Shown here piece after piece: positions 33,601 to 43,818 of a DNA stretch of 64,000 nucleotides. Position numbers and translations under genes: made by a program. The notes under the pieces were generated by a model. The model saw nothing but the letters and a program-made list of their open reading frames with translations. It was not told the DNA's origin and did not search any database. This stretch comes from Hygrophila difformis (taxonomy: Eukaryota > Streptophyta > Magnoliopsida > Lamiales > Acanthaceae), in NCBI GenBank assembly GCA_030278955.1, contig JAOANR010000004.1, positions 60,329,541 to 60,393,540 on the forward strand, given 5' to 3'. The first letter of the stretch is position 1. Each line of letters begins with the position of its first letter.

Positions 33601-33797
33601 CCACGACCATGATTGTTCCGTTGGGCAGTGAATGCAGCAGTAGTATCAATTCGAGTTACCTTAAGTTCCAACTCTTTACTTTCGTCTCCTTCTCGAAGAT
33701 CATATGCCTCAACAGAATCACAAAATTGTTTAAAGGTGGGAAAAGGTGGCTTGCTAAACATTACCGACCTTATGATCGAGTTTATATCGAGATCCAA
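30688..33797 (-). pseudogene. Copia pol region: zinc knuckle, protease, integrase, RT (truncated by gap)
   Basis: One long frame. In order: an Arg/Gly-rich segment, CCHC knuckle (CQICSRTNHTAANC), protease (FIDSGATSHM), GAG-pre-integrase (HLRMGHPN...CESCQMGKSCKLPF), integrase core (CDIWGPAP...FIDDATRFTWFYP...NGVAERKHRH), and reverse transcriptase (WVYKTKLKPDGTIERYKARL, LDVKNAFLHGDL, YVDDIIITGN). The frame runs into the gap soon after the RT. There is no ATG at its beginning and it is in a different frame from gag, so the polyprotein is frameshifted between about 33754 and 33797. Fragment status: probably inactive. Confidence 0.9.
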
Positions 33798-34332
33798 GTC
33801 CTTGGGCCAACATCAATACCTTATCATCCTCGGCCACTGGTTTATTGATTGCAGCCAGATTATCACAAATTCCTCTGAATGCCTTTATGAATTCCTTGAC
33901 AGGCTGCTCCTCGCCAAGTCGAAGAGATCGCAATTTGTCCTTCAATTGGAATTCTCGATCCTTGGTAGACTGCATAAACTCGTCTTGTAGTGCAAGCCAA
34001 ATTCCTCTGGCCGTTTTGCACTCAACCACCAAGGCAACGCAATCTTCCGAGATTGTCGCAATCAGCCACGAACGGAGTAGGGGATCCTTTGCCTTCCATT
34101 CAGCATATTTGGGGTTGTCGGCTTCCTCTCCCGCTTCCACAGTTATTTTCGGATTCGGTATATCATTATCAATAAATTGCATAGCATCAACAGAGATGAG
34201 CAAATTGGTCATCTGTGTTTTCCAACTCAAAAAGTTCTTTTCTCCAACAAGTTTGATTGTTGAGATAGAAATTAGTTGATGAAGTGAGGATGCCGTAAGA
34301 GTAAAACTGGATCCAGTAGTAACTATAGCCAT
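33754..34332 (-). CDS. Copia gag (UBN2-type) fragment
   Basis: A 192-aa frame starting at ATG 34332, 62 nt after the primer-binding site. It contains the typical Copia gag order: LVGEKNFLSWKTQMTNLLIS, then WKAKDPLLRSWLIATISE, then RGIWLALQDEF, then RLGEEQPVKEFIKAFRGICD. Its last residues leave the homologous sequence, which resumes in the adjoining pol frame; Copia elements normally encode one continuous gag-pol. Confidence 0.9.
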   Translation of the reverse strand: MAIVTTGSSFTLTASSLHQLISISTIKLVGEKNFLSWKTQMTNLLISVDAMQFIDNDIPNPKITVEAGEEADNPKYAEWKAKDPLLRSWLIATISEDCVALVVECKTARGIWLALQDEFMQSTKDREFQLKDKLRSLRLGEEQPVKEFIKAFRGICDNLAAINKPVAEDDKVLMLAQGLGSRYKLDHKVGNV

Positions 34333-34406
34333 GGAAGAAATAATGATGATTAACGCAGAGGGTAAAAGAAAAAAAAATTATCTAGGCTATTGCTGCTCTG
34401 ATACCA

Positions 34407-34576
34407 TGAAGAAGAAAAGAATGAGAAGCAACGGCGTTTAATCATCCCAATTACAATGGATGGTACAATGCCTATATATATAGCTATCAAGAGTTAAACC
34501 TAGCCCAATGAGAATTATATCAGGCCCATAATAAATCAATTACACCCACAAATATAGCCTAAATTATCTCTCAACA
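34407..34576 (-). repeat. Copia long terminal repeat (170 bp)
   Basis: Minus strand starts TGTTGAGAGATAATTTAGGC and ends TTCTTCTTCA, with TG...CA termini and the primer-binding site immediately following. It contains a TATATATA box-like stretch near 34473-34482. CTCAC at 34577-34581 would be the 5-bp target copy; its partner lies in or beyond the gap. This LTR is short for Copia. Confidence 0.85.
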
Positions 34577-34615
34577 CTCACAATGAGAACGACATAATAT
34601 TTTTTTTATTAAATT

Positions 34616-34866
34616 CCCCCTCCGTCATAAATTTTTTTTTTAACATTCTATATTTTCACGTAATGCAAAATACATTTTTAAAGAGTAATATATCAAGTTT
34701 TACAAAATAAAAATTTAATATTCTAAAATTATGTGATTAGACGAAACTAACAAGATCTCACTTGACTATATTTATCTTATGTAAATGTGTTTAAAAAGTC
34801 GAATCAAAATTACTCAAGGAATAGTGTTTACTAGTCAATATTAATATTATTGAATGACGGAGGGAA
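34616..34866. mobile_element. Stowaway-type MITE
   Basis: CCCCCTCCGTCATAA at the left and TGACGGAGGGAATA at the right, with the family core AACAAGATCTCACTTGACT. It begins about 40 bp outside the Copia LTR. The TA duplication at the left is unclear. Confidence 0.75.
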
Positions 34867-35099
34867 TATATTAATAATTAAAGTAATGTGATTTTTATTC
34901 GGATATTTTAATATATTATCACATACAAATTTTCCTACACAACATTATATTCCGAGCCCGATGCATCACGCGGGCGGATAGTTTCAGTAATTATAAAATT
35001 TTAAACCATTAGAGGATTAATTAATTCCATTATTTAATTTGGGCTATATTATTAATTGATAAAGAATCCAAACTAAATTAATCCCTAACCACTTGGAAT

Positions 35100-35353
35100 C
35101 TTCTTCCCCATGTCTCTGTAATCAATCAATCTCTCCGTTCATCACCACCTGTGCCGTGCCGACACCATCTATTCGACTCCACCGAACTCATCCTTAGCAC
35201 CACTGTCATCATCATCATCTTCTCCTCCGATCCTACCATCTCCGACGCCATCATCATCCCCGCAGCTACCACCGCCCAACCCTTCCATTTTTCTTCCGGT
35301 GCTTACGGCTGCCGGCCTCCTCTCCCATCGCCGTGCTTCTTACCAGCTAGAGG
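35100..35353 (+). other. CG-richer fragment with Pro/Ser-rich ORF
   Basis: Plus-strand ORF 35151-35390 (79 aa) is rich in Ser, Pro and Ile from CATCATCATC-like repeats. I do not recognise it. The hAT element at 35354 interrupts this stretch, which resumes at 35692 for only a few dozen bases. Confidence 0.25.
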
Positions 35354-35683
35354 TAGGGGTATTAATTTGGATACGAACCCGAAAAAATGAATCCGATTGA
35401 GGTTTGAGTTTAGTCCTTTTGGATTTTTTCAAATCACCCGATACCCAACCTAGAATATTATACTACATGCTCAACCTGATACGAGTACGACCCGAAACCT
35501 GAAATTGTGTCAATTTTGGTCTATACAAATGAATCCGAAGGCATGACAAATTCCAGATATGGGTTTGGTCATTTTGATTTTTTTTTTTCCGAAATCAAAT
35601 CGACTCGAAATCTGACCTAAAATATTATACAACCTAATCAACCCCATACGAATACCATTCGAAACCTAAAATTGATACCCTAG
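35354..35683. mobile_element. Small hAT-type MITE
   Basis: A 330-bp element with ends TAGGGGTATTAATTT and AAATTGATACCCTA, flanked by the perfect 8-bp duplication GCTAGAGG (35346-35353 and 35684-35691). The interior repeats CCGAAA/CGAAACC-type motifs; noncoding. Confidence 0.9.
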
Positions 35684-36459
35684 CTAGAGGGGCATCTGTC
35701 TGTCACTCTGTCTGTTTTCAATTAAAAAAACACCAAGTAGTAAAAAAAAAAGAAAAAAGAAAAGTGATTGGATGGATTGAAGAAAACAAAAGAAAATAGA
35801 ATCATAAATAAATAAGTAGGGGAGGGACAACTTATTAAATCAAAGACAAATAGAGAATGCCAATTGAAATGATTGAGAAGAATCTGAATTATAGTTGGTA
35901 GAGCAATTACGAATAGGGCCGTAGAAAGAAACAAAAAACAAAACAATAATGATAAGAGGTAATAATTAAAATAGGTCACCAGAATGAGTCATTTCCACTT
36001 TTTGGCCACAATATTTTGATTTAGCAAAAATAGCCATTAGAAGGATTTCGGGCCTGAATTTAGGCCATTGGGCTGTAATTCGGACTGTGATGGCCTAAAA
36101 ATGGAAATGACTCCTTCTGGTGGCCTATTTTAGTTTTTTTGAATTATTTTTTATTTTATTTAATTTAATTAAAATAAATAATACTCCTTCTGTGCTATTA
36201 TTTATGTCCTCCTTTCTTTTTTCTTGTTCCAACATTTTTTATTTTTATTTTAAAAATAATTAAATATTAATTATCAAATATACCCATCATATCGCACTAA
36301 TAAATAAATATATTAAACTTTCAAACACATTATCATTAATAATTCTCATCCAACCCACAACCATATATCAGTAAATCACACATCAATAAATAAATTTAAA
36401 TTGTAAATTCATTACATCATATTATATAAATTCTTAAGCTATATTTTTTAACCCTAATA

Positions 36460-36706
36460 CTTCCTCTGTATTTTATTAATGTTAACGTTTGCATAGTAAA
36501 CACTATTCATTGAGTAACTTTGATTTGACTTTTTCACACAGTTACATAATATTAAACCATAGTCAAGTGAGATCTTGTTAGATTCGTCTAATCACGTAGT
36601 TTTATAATTTTTTTATCTTATAAAATTTGAGATATTACTCTTTAAAAATGGATATTGGATTGCGTGAAAATATGGAATGTTAATTTTTTTTTGAATACGG
36701 AGGGAG
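36460..36706. mobile_element. Stowaway MITE nested in foldback copy 2
   Basis: 247 bp from CTTCCTCTGTATT to GAATACGGAGGGAG with TA on both sides. Foldback copy 1 has the uninterrupted site (around 10850), so the borders are confirmed by an empty-site comparison. Confidence 0.92.
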
Positions 36707-36729
36707 TATATGCTTATATTTAATACTAA

Positions 36730-36897
36730 GAGGGTGTTTGGATAAGCTGTTAGAAAATAGATTATCTGATTATTGCGTTTTCAAAACGCAAATAATCAGT
36801 TTAACCGCTCAAAATTGGTGCTTCAACCCTGATTATTTGTGTTTTGAAAACGCAATTATCAGATAATTAGTTTCATATCGCTTATCCAAACACCCAC
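36730..36897. mobile_element. Tourist-like (PIF/Harbinger) MITE nested in foldback copy 2
   Basis: 168 bp with ends GAGGGTGTTTGGATAAGC and GCTTATCCAAACACCCAC, and 3-bp duplication TAA. Foldback copy 1 shows the empty site ATACTAATTATCCC (~10874). An internal inverted pair GCGTTTTCAAAACGC is present. Confidence 0.92.
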
Positions 36898-37582
36898 TAA
36901 TTATCCCTACATAAAGTACCATGTCCGAAAATTTTGGGATACTTATAATAAAATATATTTATTTTTTACTTTATAATTTATTTGAATATGCGTTTGTTTT
37001 ACTTATTTTATAATATATTTGAATTAATATTTATTTTATTTCTTATATTACTCCATTCGTCACATTATTAGTGTTAGAAAAATTTACTTAAAAATTTATA
37101 TAATATGATTGTAATGAATTTATAATTTTAATTTATTTATTTATGTGTGATTTACTGATATGTGGTTGTGGGATGGACTGAAATTATTAATGGTAGAGGG
37201 TAATTTGAAAGTTTAATATATTTATTTATTAATGTAAGATGATGGGTAGGTTTGACGATTAATATTTTATTATTTTTAAAATGAAAATGAAATAAAAATA
37301 ATGGAACAAGAAAAAAAAAGTAGGACATAAATAATGACACAAAATGAGTATTATTTATTTTAATTACATAAAATAAAAAAATAATTGAAAAAAAACTAAA
37401 ATAGGCCACCAGAAGGAGTCATTTCTATTTTTAGGTCATCTCAGCCCGAATTCCAGCCCAATGGCCTTAATTCAAGCCCGAAATTCTTCTAATGGCCAAT
37501 TTTCCTAAATTAAAATATCGTGGCCTAAAAATGGAAATGACTCATTCTGGTGGCCTATTTTAGTTATTACCTCTAATGATAA

Positions 37583-38526
37583 TAATAATAATAATTCCAA
37601 AAGACTACAAGGGTAGACATTCAAAGGATAGAGAGCCATTCTTATGATAAAAATGACAAGATGTCCGCTACATAAGGATAGAAAAACATGGGAACAGAAG
37701 TCTTCAAAGTAAACGAGGTATGGCTATAGGAAGGAAAGAGACAGATCAAGGTGAAGCAACAAGTCAATTATTTTGACTGATGATAGAAAATTTCAATGTG
37801 TTGGCAGAATAATTAACTGAAGAATCATTTAGGCAAGAAAGAGGGTAGAACAGGGTAGGTTCAATTTGTATTTTTTTAAAATAAAAACCAGCTAAACCAT
37901 GCTCCCTTCATTTTTCTTTTTTTAATTATCTTTTTAAATATTAAAAAACATTCCACAATAATTACTATTTTTAGGTAGTTATACGTAGTTATGTTATATT
38001 TTTATTATATTGTCTTTTATTATATATAAATACTAATTTCTCCATAATTTAATGATATTAACATTCCATATTTTGTACGTAATTCAATATAATGTTTGAC
38101 GATTAATATTATGCTAGATATTCAATTTTTATAATAATAGTATTAAATAATATCCAATCGACGGACTGATCCACTCAGGGCCACATCTAATAATAAATAT
38201 TAAGTATAAATTAAATATTGTATATATGAAAATTTTATTATCTACTATAAAATTTATTTTCTTTCAAAGTATATACTTATAAAATTTTACAATAATTTTT
38301 TTTGTTATAAACAAATACTTAAAGTGTAAGATTATTTTATGTTAGTTTATTTATGTAGACATGTTTTCACCATAAAAACCATAATATTTTTCAACTAAGT
38401 ATATATTAAAAATTAAAAGGAAGAAAATTTTTAATCAGTAATTTTAATATATTATCATATAGTACTGTACAATTTCTCTACTGTATAATAAAAAAAGTTA
38501 GACACTCCACTAGCCTTTTATAGGCA

Positions 38527-38529
<3 letters not shown>
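37583..38529. other. AT-rich intergenic
   Basis: No gene, RNA or bounded element seen. Confidence 0.5.

Positions 38530-38585
<56 letters not shown>
38530..38585. repeat. 56-nt poly(A) run
   Basis: Uninterrupted A run about 100 bp upstream of the serpin start codon. It may be the tail of an old retroposon on the plus strand, but I see no recognisable body upstream, or a homopolymer expansion. Confidence 0.95.
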
Positions 38586-38587
<2 letters not shown>

Positions 38588-38688
38588 TTTAAAGACACGG
38601 TTACGGGTTTCTATAAAATGCGATTCCAATGCTCTGAGAATGTATACATACCTGTCAAAGTGTAAACCAGATCCGTCTCACAACCACA

Positions 38689-39090
38689 ATGGACCTTCGA
38701 GATTCATTCGTCAGACTATCCGACTTCTCCATCTCTCTGGCCCAAACCATAATCGCCACCGACTACACCCTGCAACTGGCCAACTCCAACTTCGTCTTCT
38801 CCCCGCCGTCGATCAACGTCGTGGTGGGATTGATTGCGGCCGGCTCCAGTGAGCCACTCTCGAGCGAGTTGCTGCTCGTCCTCAGTTCTAAATCTGCCGA
38901 CGAACTCAAATCTCGGTCTTCGCAACTAGTGACTCTGCAGTTTGCTGACGGCGAGCCGCTCGGCGGGCCTCGGCTGTCTTTCGCTAACGGGGTTTGGGTT
39001 GATCGAAGCCTCAGCATTAAGCCCACCTTCAAGGAAACTGTGGAGAAAGTTTACAGGGTTGCTCCCAATCTTGCCGATTTTAAGAATAAG
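38689..39090 (+). CDS. Serpin (serpin-ZX-like), first exon only
   Basis: ATG 38689 opens 134 codons of the plant serpin N-terminus: FSISLAQTII, NFVFSPPSINVVVGLIAAGS (helix B/strand region), RLSFANGVWVDRSLSIKPTF and NLADFKNK. A donor follows (AAG|GTCTCT at 39091), where plant serpin genes have their single intron. The second exon, which carries the reactive-centre loop, is not found in 39091-41055, an interval filled by nested hAT elements; it would have to lie in the 41056-41555 gap or be missing. Full-length plant serpins have about 390 aa and trap proteases in the cytosol and apoplast. Confidence 0.85.
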
Positions 39091-39577
39091 GTCTCTCCTT
39101 TCCTCTCATTTAGTTTAGCTGCTGGTGTATTCTAAGATTACTATTTTCCGTTTCTAAGATTACTATTTTACTCATTGAACATGTCCATTTTTCGTGCCGC
39201 GGGTAAATTTTCTACAGAGTTTTCGGTTTAATCACAGAAAGCTGAAGCTTTTATTCATTGTATTCTAAGTACTTTTAAATTGTCGAGTGAATACAAATAG
39301 AATACTCCTTCGTGGTGTCATCCCGAGGGCCGGATGAATAGTTATTATCTACATGCTTTGCTGTTTGATCTCGAGCATTATTTGTTTAGAGGTGTCTTGT
39401 TAATGTTTTGGATTTCAAATAATTTTAGAGAAACTTAGATTAGAACTCCAAAACCTAAAAAAAAAAAAAAAAAAAAGATTAGAACACCAAAACCTCAAAG
39501 TACTAACATATAGAATATGAGAGAGTGTTTATTGAGAATATGTATTTCTACCATCATGAAATTTGAGATATCGAACC

Positions 39578-40691
39578 TAGGGGTGATATCGAGTCTGAGT
39601 TGAGCCCGAGTATCAAACTACTTGAGCTTGACTTAATGGAGAATTTTGGCTACTCGAGCTCGAGTCGAGTAGTCAAGTTCGAGCTCGAGTTCAGCTCGAC
39701 TCGAGTTCGAGTCAGTGGCGGATCCAGAAACTTTTATTTGGTAGGTCAAATATCATCAAGAGTTAGCAGCTAACATTAGGAAGATGTATTCAATTTAAAT
39801 TTTGTTACATTTTTTGAACTTATAAAAATCAGTATATTTGGAAAAGTTAGACTTCACTAGAGTTTGTTGACTTTGTATGTTAAACAGAATTCAAAGAAAC
39901 CTTTTTTGAAAAAAAATTGATATAATTATATTTTTGTGAAGAAATCCATTAAAAAAATTGATATAATTATATTTTTGTGAAGAAATCCATTAAAATTAAT
40001 GGAGTCTAAGTCATTAGGGTGTTGAATGCCTAAAAATTTTTAAAATTGTTTAAATTTGTATTAAATAGTGAAATTTTTTTAAAGACTTGACTCTTTATTA
40101 TTGAATAGGTCTCCATTAGAGTTATGAAATCCTTAAAATTTAAATACATTTATAATAAAAACAACCAACATTTTATTAAACTCCTACTCAAATTATTCAA
40201 CACTTATACTAAAATTACCATATAATTTCTAATTATATCAAAATATTAGTACTAATATTTTATTTTTTATTCTTTTTGGTGGGTCAATTGACCCACCTTG
40301 TCCCTTAATAAATACGCCACTGGTTCGAGTATATATATATATATATATATATATATTTTCAATCGAGTCGAGTAGTCGAGCTACTCGAGCTCGATTATTT
40401 TTTATTTTTTTATTTTGATTCTCGAGCTCGTGTCAAGTACTCGAGCTTACCGAGTATCTTCTTTTTTCTTTGTTTGCATTTTTCCTTTTAAATTTTTTTT
40501 AAAAAAAAGTAAAAAAAAAAAAAGAAAATGAGTCAAGTACTCGATACTCGACTCGACTCGAGTTCAAGTATCATATACATAGGCTCGAGCTCGATACTCG
40601 AGTGCCATACTCGACTCAACTCGAATTTTTTGAGTGCGAGTCGAGTTTTTCCGAGTTGAGTTCGAGTAGCTCTACTCGTTAATCACCCCTA
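39578..40691. mobile_element. hAT element with CTCGAG/ACTCGA subterminal repeats
   Basis: A 1,114-bp element with termini TAGGGGTGAT and ATCACCCCTA, flanked by the perfect 8-bp duplication ATCGAACC (39570-39577 and 40692-40699). Both ends are dense in CGAGCTCGAG, ACTCGAGC and related motifs over 100-300 bp, typical transposase-binding arrays. It is split by a second hAT insertion; without that it is about 500 bp. Noncoding. Confidence 0.93.
39713..40322. mobile_element. Nested hAT element (CAGTGGCGG ends)
   Basis: 610 bp with ends CAGTGGCGGATCCAG and TACGCCACTG inside the outer hAT element, flanked by the perfect 8-bp duplication GTTCGAGT (39705-39712 and 40323-40330). GGTGGGTCAATTGACCCACC near the right end is a palindrome that resembles the one in the 16685-17163 element, so both belong to one family. 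Confidence 0.93.
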
Positions 40692-41055
40692 ATCGAACCA
40701 TTGTAACACAAAGGGACAAATGTTTATGGTAGGGTTTAAGTTTCCAAGTCATTGTTCGTTGAGTGATGCTGGGCCGCACTCACAGTTTGTGTTTTAGTGT
40801 ATTTTGGCACACTAAAAATTATGTGGTTAACTGGGCTGCACTAATGTTCCCCTTTTATTGGTATTTTTTTGCTGAACCTTTTATTGGTATTGATGCTGGG
40901 CTGCACTATTGTTCCCTTCTCCATTGTTATTTTTTTGTTGTGGAATGTAACCATGTTAACTCAATGCTAACAATTTCCATTTGTTTGTGTTGATGATGAT
41001 GCACAAAGGCTTTTTTGGTAAGAAGTGAAGTGAAATGCATGGGCCTACAAGGAAA

Positions 41056-41555
41056 NNNNNNNNNNNNNNNNNNNNNNNNNNNNNNNNNNNNNNNNNNNNN
41101 NNNNNNNNNNNNNNNNNNNNNNNNNNNNNNNNNNNNNNNNNNNNNNNNNNNNNNNNNNNNNNNNNNNNNNNNNNNNNNNNNNNNNNNNNNNNNNNNNNNN
41201 NNNNNNNNNNNNNNNNNNNNNNNNNNNNNNNNNNNNNNNNNNNNNNNNNNNNNNNNNNNNNNNNNNNNNNNNNNNNNNNNNNNNNNNNNNNNNNNNNNNN
41301 NNNNNNNNNNNNNNNNNNNNNNNNNNNNNNNNNNNNNNNNNNNNNNNNNNNNNNNNNNNNNNNNNNNNNNNNNNNNNNNNNNNNNNNNNNNNNNNNNNNN
41401 NNNNNNNNNNNNNNNNNNNNNNNNNNNNNNNNNNNNNNNNNNNNNNNNNNNNNNNNNNNNNNNNNNNNNNNNNNNNNNNNNNNNNNNNNNNNNNNNNNNN
41501 NNNNNNNNNNNNNNNNNNNNNNNNNNNNNNNNNNNNNNNNNNNNNNNNNNNNNNN
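41056..41555. other. Assembly gap (500 N)
   Basis: Exactly 500 N, again a placeholder size. It interrupts the 3' end of the early nodulin 93 gene and may hide the serpin second exon. Confidence 0.99.
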
Positions 41556-42027
41556 AACCGTCTTGTTTCGTCGCAACGATGAAGTAAGCCATTCCGGCGA
41601 CGGTGGAGACGATGAGAGCCTGTGCCGTCGGATTCAGATTAGCCCTTGCCCATGGCAGCATTCTTGCACTCGCCACCTGCAATCATACCATTTATCAAGT
41701 TTCTTTTTTCCCTTTAATTTCTTACAATTATTACACTACATCTGCCAAGAAATTAACATGGTATACTGCAAGAAAAAGTCTCAGGAACATACGGTAGGAA
41801 TAGCGGTGGCAATGGTGGCAACAGCTGCGGCTTTGGCTCCTGCCATTACTCCCTCTGCAAATTGTAAAAACCCCCATTTTCCAAATTAGGGCAAAATTGT
41901 TAAATTGGGATATACAGACGATGACGAAAAACATATGTATACCATGAGAACAGCGTTTGGCAAGAGCGAGCCTCTGGTCGAGGGAAGCCAAAGTGTTTCT
42001 GGATTCTGCAACGTTCCGGGCAGCCAT
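41556..42027 (-). CDS. ENOD93: Early nodulin 93-like protein (3' end in gap)
   Basis: Three exons on the minus strand: 42027-41943, 41854-41793 and 41676 to the gap. Protein: MAARNVAESRNTLASLDQRL, then EGVMAGAKAAAVATIATAIP, then VASARMLPWARANLNPTAQA and ALIVSTVAGMAYFIVA, which is the ENOD93 family over nearly its full ~100 aa. It has two hydrophobic stretches, consistent with a small membrane protein (reported mitochondrial in other plants). The last 7 codons before the gap (ATKQDG) leave the family pattern, whereas the next frame there reads NKTV, which fits. A one-base error at the gap edge is likely. Confidence 0.9.
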
Positions 42028-42029
42028 TG

Positions 42030-43397
42030 TTTGACGTTCTTTCTTTCTTGTAAGAAAATGAAATTAGTCTCTGTTTGAGTAGCCGAGTGTATCGAAGATG
42101 GTGAAGAGAAAATGGTGGTTGATGATGAATGAGGGGTTTGGGGGTACGTATTTATAGTGGGATTGGGTGTTGGATTGAGGAAAGTATTTGATGGTTTTGA
42201 GTCGAATCCGAGGTCGTCACTGTCAGTGGTTTTGTAGTTTATTGTGGTCGGTAAGGTTGCAGGTGATTCTCCAATCTCCATTACTATTGTTTTGGCTTTA
42301 CCATTTATTTATTATTATTTCTTCCCAGATTCATGAATGAATCACATTACTCATCTCTTCCTATCTCGTACTCATAAAATTACTTTTTTTTCATTATTAT
42401 TTCAAAAACATATAGTAATTCATACTGTATAGTGTATATTATTATAATCTTATTTATACTAGTACACAGACAAACTCTTTTATAAAAAAGCAAAAAGAAA
42501 AAATATTCTAAAGTGGGAGGAAATGGTACCCATTGAGAGTTTTTTTTTTTTTTTTTAATAACATTAATAATTATGTGTGACAAAGATATATGGAGTCCAA
42601 ACTATACAAATTATAAAAAAAATAAAAAAATAAAAGGGGGTTGAAATCATGTATGTGAGGGGTGAGGTTATCCAATTGTGGTTTTGGGAAACCGTAACAC
42701 GAAAACCCATACATGAGATATGTTAATAGTACTTGGTGAGGGTGGGGCTAATTTCTTCTGTTTTTTTTAAACAAAGATAAAATATGTGTGATAAAATTAT
42801 ATGAGAGTCAAATCCATACAAATTATAAAAAAAATTAAAGGGAGAAGAATACATTGTAAAATGAAAATCAAACTCCATCCATAAAGTGGAAAGTAAAGAG
42901 CTATAGCCACTTAAACCCAGTTTCATTGCGCACAATAAAGTAGTGCAGTACTGCACCCTATTAGTAAACCCAAACAACACTCAAACCCATGGGTTTGGAT
43001 AAATTCCGGCTGAATGATGCCAAAATACTGTGGGTGCTGCTGCTGCTGCTGCTGCTCATTTCAAATTTTCAATTATTATTTTTCCTACCTAGAATTACGA
43101 CCATTTAGATTAACTAGTGTCTAGTATTGGGTTGGGTCCATCCATTGAATTGGATTTCACTCACGCTACATGCACGTTTGGAAACAGTATGTATGTACGG
43201 TTTATTTTAATACTCCCTCCCTCCCTATTTGAGGGTGAATATTATGCTATTCAGCTATTATTACTAACAATAATAATGGCATTGTATTTGTGCCGGCCTT
43301 CTCACGCTATATATCCAAATTCAGAAAATCCAACTCCATATATCTGTTTGCTTGCAATTTTTAAATACAGGCCTAAAGAATAAGAAAATACTACTAC

Positions 43398-43434
<37 letters not shown>

Positions 43435-43778
43435 GTCACTTGGTGGTTAAAATGATACAGAGGGAGGGGTGCAGTATGTGCGGCCGGTAACATAAATTAC
43501 ATGTTTTCATTTTATGATTATTGAATGAATCAATTATTATATTAACATTAATATTATTATCACAAAAACAAAGTTGTTAATTAGAGCTGAAGCTGGTATA
43601 ATATATGATGATACAAGCTGTGTGTGTGTTTATTTTAATATAATGCGTGGCGGATCGAGGGGAAGGAGATTATGATCAGATGACTTGATGATATGTTGCT
43701 CGCAAATTGCAAATTGCAGTGCAGACGTAATTACTAGTAAATATGAAACACATCATGAAACCAACAAGGTAGGTTGCT

Positions 43779-43818
<40 letters not shown>

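Larger units (their letters stand above)
30688..34576 (-). mobile_element. Ty1/Copia LTR retrotransposon, 3' part lost in gap
   Basis: Order on the minus strand: LTR (34576-34407), tRNA-Met primer site TGGTATCAGAGC (34406-34395), gag, zinc knuckle, protease, integrase, reverse transcriptase, then the gap. RNase H, polypurine tract and the second LTR are not visible on either side of the gap. Protease-integrase-RT order defines it as Copia. Confidence 0.93.
35956..37573. mobile_element. Foldback MITE of Mutator type, copy 2 (with two nested MITEs)
   Basis: Same family as 10362-11533: ends GAGGTAATAATTAAAATAGG and TTTTAGTTATTACCTC, with the perfect 9-bp duplication TAATGATAA (35947-35955 and 37574-37582). 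The extra length compared with copy 1 is two insertions, a Stowaway (36460-36706) and a Tourist-like MITE (36730-36897). Outside these, the copies align end to end with scattered changes. Confidence 0.88.
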
